Source of the DNA: Paraburkholderia tropica
Lineage (GTDB): Bacteria > Pseudomonadota > Gammaproteobacteria > Burkholderiales > Burkholderiaceae
Length of the DNA: 64,000 nucleotides
Assembly: GCF_900109265.1 (NCBI RefSeq)
Contig: NZ_FNZM01000014.1
Coordinates: forward strand, 124,001-188,000
Direction: 5' to 3'
Below are positions 53,538-61,478 of the stretch, in pieces. Under the pieces are notes generated by a model, which ran no database searches, was not told where the DNA came from, and saw only the letters and a list, made by a program, of their open reading frames with translations. Position 1 is the first letter of the stretch. Each line of letters begins with the position of its first letter. A program made the position numbers and the translations under genes.

Positions 53538-54455
53538 TTACTGCGCGCCCAGCTTCTTGATCAGCACGTCGAGCTGCTCCATCTCCTCGGCCGTGAGCTC
53601 GGTGAGCGGCGCGCGCACCGGACCCGCGTCGTGGCCGACGAGCTTCGCGCCCGCCTTCACGATGCTCACCGCGTAACCGGCGCGGCGATTGCGGATCTTC
53701 AGATACGGCAGGAAAAAGTCGTCGATCAGCTTGCCGACCGTTGCGTGGTCATCGGCCGCGATCGCGCGATAAAAGTCCATCGCCGTCTTCGGAATGAAGT
53801 TGAAGACCGCCGACGAATACACCGGCACGCCCAGCGCCTTGTACGCCGCCGCATACACTTCCGCTGTCGGCAGGCCGCCGAGATACGAGAAGCGGTCGCC
53901 CAGACGACGGCGGATCGTCACCATCGCCTCGATCTCGCCCACGCCGTCCTTGAAGCCGATCAGGTTCGGGCAACGGTCGGCGAGCTGTTCGAGCATGTCC
54001 GGGCCGAGCTTCGAATTCGCGCGGTTATAGATGATCACGCCCATCTTCGGCACGGCCTTGCAGACCTGCTCCGCGTGCGCCGCGATGCCTTCCTGCGAGG
54101 CTTCCGTGAGGTAATGCGGCATCAGCAGAATGCCTTGCGCGCCGTTGCGCTCCGCTTCCTGCGCGTACTCGATGGCCACGCGCGTCGCGCCGCCCGCGCC
54201 CGCGAGAATCGGCACCTTGCCCTTGCAGGTTTCCGTGGCGGTCTTGATGACCTGCGAGTATTCGCTTTTCGTGAGCGAGAAGAATTCGCCCGTGCCGCCG
54301 GCCGCGAACAGCGCGCTCGCGCCATACGGGGCGAGCCATTCGAGGCGCTCGGCGTAGGTATCGGCGCGGAAATTGCCTTGCGCGTCGAAGTCGGTGACGG
54401 GGAACGACAGCAGCCCTTCGGAAACGATCTGCTTGAGTTCTTGCGGCGTGGTCAT
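53538..54455 (-). CDS. kdgD: 5-dehydro-4-deoxyglucarate dehydratase
   Basis: A 305-residue member of the dihydrodipicolinate synthase superfamily. The GGTGEF motif (53-58), Tyr143 (IYNR) and the Schiff-base Lys169 (LIGFKDGVG) are visible. It converts 5-dehydro-4-deoxy-D-glucarate to 2,5-dioxopentanoate, CO2 and water, the step after glucarate dehydratase. It is the last gene of the glucarate operon, 44 bp after gudD. Confidence 0.94.
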   Translation of the reverse strand: MTTPQELKQIVSEGLLSFPVTDFDAQGNFRADTYAERLEWLAPYGASALFAAGGTGEFFSLTKSEYSQVIKTATETCKGKVPILAGAGGATRVAIEYAQEAERNGAQGILLMPHYLTEASQEGIAAHAEQVCKAVPKMGVIIYNRANSKLGPDMLEQLADRCPNLIGFKDGVGEIEAMVTIRRRLGDRFSYLGGLPTAEVYAAAYKALGVPVYSSAVFNFIPKTAMDFYRAIAADDHATVGKLIDDFFLPYLKIRNRRAGYAVSIVKAGAKLVGHDAGPVRAPLTELTAEEMEQLDVLIKKLGAQ

Positions 54456-54499
54456 GGTCGGGGATCCTGTGATGATGGCGATATCGGGCGAGCCTGCGT

Positions 54500-55849
54500 T
54501 CAGCGCACGAGGCACGGACGCTTGTGGTCGAACGTCCAGTTGGGAATCAGGTATTGCATGGCGATCGCGTCGTCGCGCGCGCCGAGTCCGTGCTGCTGAT
54601 ACAGCGCGTGGGCCTTGTCGAGTTCGTCGAGATCGATGTCGATGCCGAGGCCGGGCTTCTGCGGCACCTGCACCTTGCCGCCCACGATCTGCAGCGGCTC
54701 GCGTGTGAGACGCTGGCCGTCCTGCCAGATCCAGTGCGTGTCGATCGCGGTGATCTTGCCGGGCGCGGCGGCGGCCACGTGCGTGAACATCGCGAGCGAG
54801 ATGTCGAAGTGATTGTTCGAGTGCGAGCCCCACGTGAGGCCCCAGTCGTTGCACATCTGCGCGACGCGCACCGAGCCCTGCATGGTCCAGAAGTGCGGAT
54901 CGGCGAGCGGAATATCGACCGATTGCAACTGGATCGCGTGCCCCATCTGACGCCAGTCGGTGGCGATCATGTTGGTGGCCGTCGGCAGGCCGGTCGCGCG
55001 GCGGAATTCGGCCATCACTTCGCGGCCCGAGTAACCGTTTTCCGCGCCGCACGGATCTTCGGCGTAGGCGAGCACGTCGTGTTGGTCGCGGCACAGGCGA
55101 ATCGCTTCGGCCAGCGACCACGCGCCGTTCGGGTCCAGCGTCACGCGCGCCTCGGGAAAGCGTTCGGCCAGCGCCGTGACCGCGTCCATTTCGGCGTCGC
55201 CGGCCAGCACGCCGCCCTTGAGCTTGAAATCGTTGAAGCCGTAACGCGCTTTGGCGGCTTCGGCCAGGCGCACGACGGCCTCGGGTGTCATCGCCGCTTC
55301 GGTGCGCAGGCGCTCCCAGTCGTCGCGGCCGTCGGCGCCGCTCGCGTACGGCAGATCGGTCTGGCGCCGGTCGCCGATAAAGAACAGGTAGCCGAGCATC
55401 TCCACTTCGCTGCGCTGCTGTCCTTCGCCGAGCAGCGCCGCCACCGGCACGTTCAGATGCTGGCCGAGCAGATCGAGCAGCGCCGCTTCGAGCGCCGTCA
55501 CGGCGTGAATCGTGGTGCGCAGGTCGAAGGTTTGCAGGCCGCGGCCGCCGGCGTCGCGATCGGCGAACTGCTTGCGCACCGTGTTGAGCACCGCCTGCAG
55601 ATTGCCGATCGACTGACCGACCACGAACGCGCGCGCGTCGTCGAGCGTCTTGCGGATCGCCTCGCCGCCCGGCACTTCGCCGATGCCGGTGTTGCCCGCG
55701 CTGTCGCGCAGCAGCACGACGTTGCGCGTGAAGAACGGGCCGTGCGCGCCGGAGAGATTCATCAGCATGCTGTCGCGGCCCGCGACGGGCACGACGCGCA
55801 GTTCGGTCACGACGGGCGTGGCGTTCGGTTGGACGGTTGGTGTGGACAT
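54500..55849 (-). CDS. gudD: Glucarate dehydratase
   Basis: A 449-residue enolase-superfamily enzyme. Visible residues include the KxK motif in NDFKLKGG, the metal-binding ladder (LDPNGAW, AEDPCG), and the catalytic His in SNNHFDISLAMFTH. It dehydrates D-glucarate (and L-idarate) to 5-dehydro-4-deoxyglucarate. ATG 55849 has AGGTAAG upstream. Confidence 0.95.
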   Translation of the reverse strand: MSTPTVQPNATPVVTELRVVPVAGRDSMLMNLSGAHGPFFTRNVVLLRDSAGNTGIGEVPGGEAIRKTLDDARAFVVGQSIGNLQAVLNTVRKQFADRDAGGRGLQTFDLRTTIHAVTALEAALLDLLGQHLNVPVAALLGEGQQRSEVEMLGYLFFIGDRRQTDLPYASGADGRDDWERLRTEAAMTPEAVVRLAEAAKARYGFNDFKLKGGVLAGDAEMDAVTALAERFPEARVTLDPNGAWSLAEAIRLCRDQHDVLAYAEDPCGAENGYSGREVMAEFRRATGLPTATNMIATDWRQMGHAIQLQSVDIPLADPHFWTMQGSVRVAQMCNDWGLTWGSHSNNHFDISLAMFTHVAAAAPGKITAIDTHWIWQDGQRLTREPLQIVGGKVQVPQKPGLGIDIDLDELDKAHALYQQHGLGARDDAIAMQYLIPNWTFDHKRPCLVR

Positions 55850-55938
55850 GAAGGCTTACCTGCTTGAAAGCGCTGTTTAAAGGCGGCGCGGGCGAGCGTC
55901 CCGCGCCAGTCGGTCGGTCAAAACGGTATGTGCCGAAA

Positions 55939-57015
55939 TCAGGCCGGGGCGGCGACGATCTCCACCCAGTTCGCACCGTGTCCGCCCGCGCAGCGCGCGG
56001 CGAGCGTGAGCGCCCCGCTCTGCGCATCGACGCGATACAGCGAGACATGCGGTGACTTCTCTCCGCAGGCCACCGCAAAGCGGCCCGAGGGATCGAGGCG
56101 GAAACCGCGCGGCTGGGTTTCGGTATCGACGAAACCGGCGTAGTCGAGCGCGCCATCGGGCTGCACGGCGAACGTGAGCAGGCGGCTGGTCGTGCGCTCC
56201 GAGGCGTAGACGAAGCGGCCGTCGGGCGAGACGTGGATATCGGCGGCCCAGACCAGCTTCGCCAGTTCGGCGGGATCGGGCTGCACCGGGTCCGACGAAC
56301 TCGGGCGCGCGAAGCCGTCGTTCAGATGCGCGAGGTCGGCGGCGCGCGGCGAGACGTGGCCGGGCGCAAGTGCGCCGGTTTGCGCGTCGCGCGTCAACGC
56401 GGCCACGGTGGCGCGGAATTCGCTCAGCACGTAAAGCGTCTTCTCGTCGGGCGACAGGCACAGATGGCGCGGACCGAAGCCCTTGCCGAGATCCACGGCG
56501 CCGATCTCGCGCAGGCGCCCCTCGTTTTCCAGCGCGAAGCAGAACACGCGGTCGCTGCCGAGCGACGAGGCGTACGCAAAGTGCCCGTCGGCGGAAACGA
56601 TCACGCAATGCGCGTTCTGGATCCCTTCCACGGTCTGCAGCGGTCCGCCCAGGCCCTGGTCGATGTCCTGCGTGCGATACAGACACACGCGATGCTCGCC
56701 GTACGAGGCGCCGAGCAGAAAGCGCCCGAGCGGATCGGCGCACAGATAGGCGAAACTCGAATCGAGCGGCGCGCGGCCGAGCGTGGTCAGCGTGCCGTTG
56801 TGCGCATCGATCGCGTAGCGATACAGATGCAGGTCCGAACCGCGCGTCACGGCATAGAGATGGCGGCGGTCGGGCGCGAGCGCCATCGGCATGACGGTCG
56901 GCGCGATGGCCGTGCGCGCGTGCGGCGTGAGCGTGGCGGCGTTGGCGTCCAGGTGCAGCACGTCGATCTCGCCGTCGTTGGCGTTCGAAACGTAGACGAA
57001 GTAGCGGTCTTGCAT
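55939..57015 (-). CDS. Lactonase-family beta-propeller (6-phosphogluconolactonase-like)
   Basis: A 358-residue seven-bladed propeller of the lactonase family (repeats such as RHLYAVTRGSDLHLYRY, GRFLLGASYGEHRV, GRFVYASERTTSRLLTF). ATG 57015 with AGGAAA six bases upstream is preferred to the longer frame from 57066. Within the glucarate operon it may hydrolyse an aldarolactone to the free acid for gudD; the exact substrate is inferred. Confidence 0.88.
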   Translation of the reverse strand: MQDRYFVYVSNANDGEIDVLHLDANAATLTPHARTAIAPTVMPMALAPDRRHLYAVTRGSDLHLYRYAIDAHNGTLTTLGRAPLDSSFAYLCADPLGRFLLGASYGEHRVCLYRTQDIDQGLGGPLQTVEGIQNAHCVIVSADGHFAYASSLGSDRVFCFALENEGRLREIGAVDLGKGFGPRHLCLSPDEKTLYVLSEFRATVAALTRDAQTGALAPGHVSPRAADLAHLNDGFARPSSSDPVQPDPAELAKLVWAADIHVSPDGRFVYASERTTSRLLTFAVQPDGALDYAGFVDTETQPRGFRLDPSGRFAVACGEKSPHVSLYRVDAQSGALTLAARCAGGHGANWVEIVAAPA

Positions 57016-57052
57016 GAGCGTTTCCTCAGTGGTCGCGGTCGTGGCGAAAGCC

Positions 57053-58390
57053 TCAGTGTGCGCCACGATGGACGGACTCTGCTTCGTCGCCGAACGCGCG
57101 GCGCGTCGGTTTGTTGCGGGCGAGGAACGCGGCGGCCGCGGCGATCAGCGACGTCACGCCGAGTCCATACAGGCCGCCCGCGATCGAGCCGGTGTGCTGC
57201 TGTAGATAGCCGAAGGTGGCGGGCGCGAAGAATCCGCCCAGATTGCCGAGCGAATTGATCAGCGCGATCACGGCGGCGGCCACGCGGGCGTCGAGATAAC
57301 CTTGCGGCAGCGGCCAGAACAGCGACGAGGCGGCCTTGAAGCCAATCGCCGAAAAGCAGATCGCGACGAACGAAAACACCGGATTCGCCGAGGTCGACGC
57401 GAACAGCCCGCACGCGGCAATCACCAGCGCCAGCGCGAGCCATGCCTGCTGGAAGCGCCATTTCGCCGAGAGCAGCGCGAAGCAGTACATCGCGACGATG
57501 GCGATCATCCACGGAATCGCGTTGTAGAGGCCCACCTGGAAATCCGTCAGGCTGCCCATCTTGCGGATGATCGTCGGCAGCCAGAACGTGGCCGCGTAGA
57601 TCGTGAGCTGGATCGCGAAGTAGAGAAAACAGAACAGCACGATCTGCGGATCCTTCAGCAGGCGCATGACGGGCACGTGCGCGCCGGTCGCGGCTTCGCG
57701 CTCGGCCTGTTCGCGCGCCATGTAGCTTTCGAGCGCGCCCTGCTCGTCGTGCGTGAGCCAGTGCGCGTCGCGAATGCGCGACTTCAGCAGCAGCCAGCTC
57801 GCGCCGCAGAGCACGATCGAGAACGCGCCTTCGATCAGGAACATCCACTGCCAGCCCGCGAGGCCGAAACCGCGCACCGAGAGCAGCGCGCCCGTGATCG
57901 GCCCGGACAGCACCGAGGCGAACGCCGAGCCCGCCAGAAACACCGCCACCGCCTTGCCGCGCGCCTGCTGCGGCAGCCATTGCGCGAAGTAATACACCAC
58001 GCCCGGAAAGAACCCCGCTTCGGCGATCCCGAGCAGAAAACGCAGCAGATAGAACGAGGTGTCGTTCTGCACGAACGCCATCGCGCCCGCCACGAGACCC
58101 CACGTTCCCATGATGCGCGTGAGCCAGGCGCGCGCGCCGTACTTCTGCATCAGCATGTTCGACGGCACTTCGAACAGCGCGTAACCGATGAAAAACAGAC
58201 CGCTGCCGAGCCCGTAGGCCGCCGCGGAGAGGCCCAGATCGGCCTCCATGTGCGCATTCGCGAAACCGACGTTCACGCGGTCGATGTAGTTCGCGATGAA
58301 CATGATCAGGAAGAGCGGCAGCACGTGCCGCATGACCTTGGCGCTGGCCGAATCCAGCAGGTCGTCGTGACGCTTGGCGGGAATGGACAT
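57053..58390 (-). CDS. MFS permease, anion:cation symporter type (D-glucarate transporter)
   Basis: A 445-residue, 12-helix major facilitator protein with the ACS-family start (PLFLIMFIANYIDRVNVGFAN) and IGYALFEVPSNMLMQKYGAR followed by RIMGTWG. GudP/GarP transporters belong to this group, and the neighbouring genes point to D-glucarate or a related aldarate. It is the first gene of the operon, with AGGAG upstream and a 13-bp palindrome 62 bp before its start. Confidence 0.91.
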   Translation of the reverse strand: MSIPAKRHDDLLDSASAKVMRHVLPLFLIMFIANYIDRVNVGFANAHMEADLGLSAAAYGLGSGLFFIGYALFEVPSNMLMQKYGARAWLTRIMGTWGLVAGAMAFVQNDTSFYLLRFLLGIAEAGFFPGVVYYFAQWLPQQARGKAVAVFLAGSAFASVLSGPITGALLSVRGFGLAGWQWMFLIEGAFSIVLCGASWLLLKSRIRDAHWLTHDEQGALESYMAREQAEREAATGAHVPVMRLLKDPQIVLFCFLYFAIQLTIYAATFWLPTIIRKMGSLTDFQVGLYNAIPWMIAIVAMYCFALLSAKWRFQQAWLALALVIAACGLFASTSANPVFSFVAICFSAIGFKAASSLFWPLPQGYLDARVAAAVIALINSLGNLGGFFAPATFGYLQQHTGSIAGGLYGLGVTSLIAAAAAFLARNKPTRRAFGDEAESVHRGAH

Positions 58391-58766
58391 CTGGGCTTGT
58401 CTCCTGAGCGGCGTCCGCGCATCGGGGTCCGTGTGCGGCGCTTCATGGTACGTTGTCTGACGACATTGTAGGGAGGAGACGGGTGGGATTCTATTGGGTG
58501 TTTACCCTGAAAATTGGCTAAATTTGCCGTGGAAATACGATCAGAGCAAGCGACATCGCTCCCATTAAAGGCCGGTCAGTCCATAACGTCGCCTAGTTGT
58601 ACGATGACTTACTTGGCCCATCTGGCGTGTGCTGCCCGCGTGCTGGGGCAGCCGATCAAACCGGCATCCACATCAACTTCCGCTGCCGACCCAGCCATTT
58701 GGCCGAGTCTTTTCGCATCACATCGCTACGTAAGATCAAACTCCATCGGCTTGATATTTCGTACCA
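58391..58766. other. Intergenic region before HigB-like gene
   Basis: The first 75 bp carry the promoter and operator of the glucarate operon (minus strand). From about 58510 to 58766 GC content falls compared with the genes around, and no family was recognised in any frame. It may be a remnant of mobile DNA that arrived with the toxin-antitoxin pair; this cannot be shown by eye. Confidence 0.4.
58452..58464. promoter_or_regulatory. FadR-type operator candidate upstream of the glucarate permease
   Basis: GTTGTCTGACGAC, an imperfect palindrome (GTTGTC / GACGAC). It matches 12 of 13 positions of the reverse complement of the site in front of the FadR-type regulator gene (GTTGTCCGACGAC). The shared motif links the regulator to this operon. 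Confidence 0.72.
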
Positions 58767-59138
58767 ATGTTGATACATTTGAATCGCCCCAATCGCTACG
58801 TCTCGCCGCTCGTCGTGCACTTTTTCCGAACCGGCTCCGGCAACGAACCGGTTCGGCTATGGCTCAAGGATCTCGAGGCTGCCGACCGCAAGGCCATCGG
58901 CGAGGAAATCAAGGTGGTGCAGATCGGCTGGCCGCTGGGCATGCCGGTCGTGCGCAAACTGGAGCGCGATCTGTGGGAGATCCGCGTGCATTTGCCGCTG
59001 CGCATCGCCCGGGTTTTCTTCACGGTCGCGGGCAACGCCCTCGTCCTGCTGCACGGCTTCATCAAGAAGTCGCACGGCACGCCACAAGACGATCTGGAGT
59101 TGGCAAGAGAGCGGTTACGTCAATTGAAAAACGGCTAG
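58767..59138 (+). CDS. HigB/phage gp49-like toxin (RelE superfamily)
   Basis: Up to 123 residues. The core matches the DUF891/gp49-like HigB family: EPVRLWLKDLEAADRKAIG, then QIGWPLGMPVVRKL, DLWEIRVHLPLRIARVFF and LLHGFIKKSHGTPQDDLELA. Such toxins cleave mRNA at the ribosome. The start is uncertain: ATG 58767 has no ribosome site, and a GTG at 58815 would give a N-terminus closer to the family. It is followed 26 bp later by its XRE partner, in toxin-first order typical of higBA. Confidence 0.85.
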   Translation: MLIHLNRPNRYVSPLVVHFFRTGSGNEPVRLWLKDLEAADRKAIGEEIKVVQIGWPLGMPVVRKLERDLWEIRVHLPLRIARVFFTVAGNALVLLHGFIKKSHGTPQDDLELARERLRQLKNG

Positions 59139-59164
59139 CGCGCCCCGCGCACAAGGAGCACGGC

Positions 59165-59449
59165 ATGACGAACAAACATATCGGCGCAAATTTCGACGAC
59201 TTTCTCGCCGGGGAAGGTCTGCTCGAAGAATCGACGGCCATGGCCATCAAGCGCGTGATCGCGTGGCAGATCGAGCAGGAAATGAAGGCGCAGCAACTGA
59301 CCAAGACGCAAATGGCCGCGAAAATGAAAACGAGCCGCGCGGCGCTCAACCGCCTGCTCGACCAGAACGACACCAGCCTCACGCTCACCACGCTGGCCAG
59401 CGCCGCCGCCGCGCTCGGGAAGAAGTTCAGGTTCGAACTCTGCGCCTGA
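59165..59449 (+). CDS. HigA-like XRE antitoxin
   Basis: A 94-residue XRE protein (MKAQQLTKTQMAAKMKTSRA, then LNRLLDQNDTSLTLTTLASA) of the gp50/HigA type with a C-terminal AAALGKKFRFEL that is common in these antitoxins. AAGGAG lies 6 nt before ATG 59165. It should neutralise the upstream toxin and regulate the pair. The tail and following bases contain three near copies of GCCTGAGC. Confidence 0.88.
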   Translation: MTNKHIGANFDDFLAGEGLLEESTAMAIKRVIAWQIEQEMKAQQLTKTQMAAKMKTSRAALNRLLDQNDTSLTLTTLASAAAALGKKFRFELCA

Positions 59450-59507
59450 ACGCTGCCTGAGCATCGCCTGAGCGTCGCTTTCGCCGCGTGTCATGCGCGA
59501 ACGGCGA

Positions 59508-60248
59508 TTAGACCTTGCCGCCAGGCACCGTTGCCGCGCGGCGCAGTCGTTCGCGGCTGCTCGACAGATGCATGCGCATGGCCGCGCGCGCGCCCTCGGG
59601 GTCCTGACGCGCGATCGCCTCGAAAATGCTTTCGTGCTCGCGGTTCACGAGTTCGGCGTAAGTCTTCGGATCGCGGTGCGCAATACCGGCCGAATCAATG
59701 CGATGGCGCGGAATGAGCGCGGCGCCCATCTGCGTGAGGATGTCCACGAAATACCGGTTGCCGGTGGCGCGCGCCACGGAGACATGGAACGCCAGGTCCG
59801 CGCCTGCGCTGTCGCCGCCCGCGTGAGTTGCCGCCGAGATCGCGTCGAGCGCCGTGCGGATGTTCGCGAGATCGCGTTCGCTCGCGCGCTGCGCGGCCAG
59901 TCCGGCGCACTCGGTCTCCAGGCTGATGCGCAACTCCAGCACCGAGAGCAGATCGTTGAGCGTGCTGGCGGGCACGACGTCGAGTTCGAGCGGTTCGCGG
60001 CGCGGCTCCAGCACGAAGCTGCCAATGCCGTGCCGGGTCTCGATGACCGACATGGCCTGCAGCCGCGAAATGGCCTCGCGCACCACCGTGCGACTCACGC
60101 CCAGTTGCGTCATGAGACTGCTTTCGGTGGGCAGCTTGTCGCCGGGCTTCAACGCGCGCGATCCAATCTGCTGGTTGATGAAGTCGACGACCTGCTCGGC
60201 CAGGTTGCGGTTGCGCGCGGGTATCGGCGCGGCGAGCGATGCGGCCAT
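59508..60248 (-). CDS. FadR-family GntR regulator, likely for the glucarate operon
   Basis: A 246-residue regulator: N-terminal winged helix (LAEQVVDFINQQIGSRALKPG, then DKLPTESSLMTQLGVSRTVVREAISRLQ in part) and C-terminal FCD ligand-binding domain with metal-site residues (DLAFHVSVARATGN and REHESIFEAIARQDPEGARAAM). GGAGG is upstream of ATG 60248. Its promoter and the permease promoter share a palindrome, so it probably represses the glucarate genes and itself; glucarate or a breakdown product is the likely inducer. A HigBA pair lies between it and the operon. Confidence 0.9.
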   Translation of the reverse strand: MAASLAAPIPARNRNLAEQVVDFINQQIGSRALKPGDKLPTESSLMTQLGVSRTVVREAISRLQAMSVIETRHGIGSFVLEPRREPLELDVVPASTLNDLLSVLELRISLETECAGLAAQRASERDLANIRTALDAISAATHAGGDSAGADLAFHVSVARATGNRYFVDILTQMGAALIPRHRIDSAGIAHRDPKTYAELVNREHESIFEAIARQDPEGARAAMRMHLSSSRERLRRAATVPGGKV

Positions 60249-60280
60249 CGTCCCCTCCTTGTCATTCGGTTTAGGGAATT

Positions 60281-60300
60281 ATTATACGTCGTCGGACAAC
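60281..60300 (-). promoter_or_regulatory. Promoter -10 and operator of the FadR-type regulator
   Basis: On the minus strand a TATAAT element (60281-60286) sits two bases downstream of GTTGTCCGACGAC (60288-60300). The palindrome thus overlaps the core promoter, a classic repression layout. The same palindrome (12/13) precedes the glucarate permease. Confidence 0.7.
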
Positions 60301-60375
60301 TGATGGTTTGCGGGCGTTGGCGCGCCAAAAGCGTCGCGTAACAGCGCTTGGCGGGCGTGGAGCGTCGCGCCGGCA

Positions 60376-60388
60376 GTTATCGGACAAC
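60376..60388. promoter_or_regulatory. Second weaker copy of the FadR-type operator
   Basis: GTTATCGGACAAC matches 11 of 13 positions of GTCGTCGGACAAC at 60288-60300. It lies about 88 bp further upstream of the regulator gene and may allow cooperative binding. Confidence 0.5.
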
Positions 60389-60766
60389 CGTGCCCAACCG
60401 GCGCCCGGCGGAATCTTCCCCCCGCATAGTGACGCGAATCGATCATGTCAAAAATTGATTAGCCATCCGAATAAAAAGCAGCGATAAAGCCGCATCACTG
60501 TCTCGCCGCCAATGCTGAAGACGAAAACAAACATGCGATCGTGTCGTTAGCAAACCTGTTAATCCACTTCTCCACTTACAGTTTTTTTGCACACCTTCAC
60601 GTGCATCGACGGCATTTTTCTTGATAATGTCGATCAGAGGATGCGCGCCGGACTGCCGGAACATCGGCTGCCAAAGAGAACGAAAGCTGCCCCACACCGG
60701 ACGACGCCTCAACTGATATCGAATCGCACCGCGTTTGTGTCGCCACAATCCGCAACGAGGGAATCA

Positions 60767-61465
60767 TTGAGAACCCGCTTCGTCCTCTTCATTGCCGCGC
60801 TCGTCCTGCCCTGGGCGCCGCTGTTCGCGGCACCGCCGGCTGAGCCCGCGCCCGATACGATGCAGGCACGCGTGATGGGTTGCGCCGCCTGCCACGGCGC
60901 GCACGGCGAAGGCACCGACAACGACTACTTCCCGCGGCTCGCGGGTAAGCCGGCCGGTTATCTGTACAACCAGCTGATCGCGTTTCGCGACGGCGGCCGC
61001 AGCTATCCGCCGATGAACTATCTGCTCGCGTATCTCCCCGACGCGTACCTCAAGCAGATCGCGGACTTCTTCGCGCAGCAGCATCCGCCCTACCCGCCGC
61101 CCGCCACGCCGAAGGTCGACGCCGCGTTGCTCGCGCTCGGCAAATCGCTCGTGCTCAACGGCGCGCCGAACCGCAACGTGCCCGCGTGCGCCGCCTGTCA
61201 CGGCGCCGGGCTGACCGGCATGGAGCCGGCCATTCCGGGCCTCGTCGGCCTGCACGCGGATTACATCAGCGCGCAACTAGGGGCGTTCCGCTACGGCACG
61301 CGACGCGCCGCGAGCCCCGACTGCATGCACGATATCGCCTCGCATCTCGCCGAACGCGACATCACGGCCATCGCCGCGTGGCTGGCCGCGCAGCCGGCGC
61401 CCGCCGATCCGAAGCCCGCGCCGCCCGCGCCCCTGCCGCTCGCCTGCGGCAGCGTCCCCCACTAG
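60767..61465 (+). CDS. Di-haem c-type cytochrome (c553-like)
   Basis: About 232 residues, exported, with two CxxCH haem sites, both CAACH, in two similar cytochrome c domains. The TTG at 60767 is chosen because GAGGGA lies 4-5 nt upstream and because it begins a normal signal peptide (RTRFVLFIAALVLPWAPLFA); the ATG-started frame from 60587 would add 60 unlikely residues. It heads an oxidase operon and probably carries electrons to it. Confidence 0.85.
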   Translation: MRTRFVLFIAALVLPWAPLFAAPPAEPAPDTMQARVMGCAACHGAHGEGTDNDYFPRLAGKPAGYLYNQLIAFRDGGRSYPPMNYLLAYLPDAYLKQIADFFAQQHPPYPPPATPKVDAALLALGKSLVLNGAPNRNVPACAACHGAGLTGMEPAIPGLVGLHADYISAQLGAFRYGTRRAASPDCMHDIASHLAERDITAIAAWLAAQPAPADPKPAPPAPLPLACGSVPH

Positions 61466-61478
61466 CCGAGGCCTCGAC

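Larger units (their letters stand above)
60249..60766. other. Intergenic region between FadR-type regulator and cytochrome c gene
   Basis: No gene recognised. The first 140 bp hold the regulator promoter and its operators (listed separately). The remainder, about 60420-60700, is lower in GC and should contain the promoter of the cytochrome/oxidase operon. No clear FNR-type TTGAT-N4-ATCAA box was found. Confidence 0.5.

Noticed and set aside
58514..59164. N-terminal extension of the HigA-like protein or an extra gene in the same frame
   Set aside because: The frame overlaps the toxin gene in a different register and shows no family features; the antitoxin has its own AAGGAG and ATG at 59165.
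60600..60660. Possible FNR/ANR box (TTGAT ... ATCA) before the cytochrome operon
   Set aside because: The spacer between the half sites is 7 nt rather than the required 4, and the second half is incomplete.
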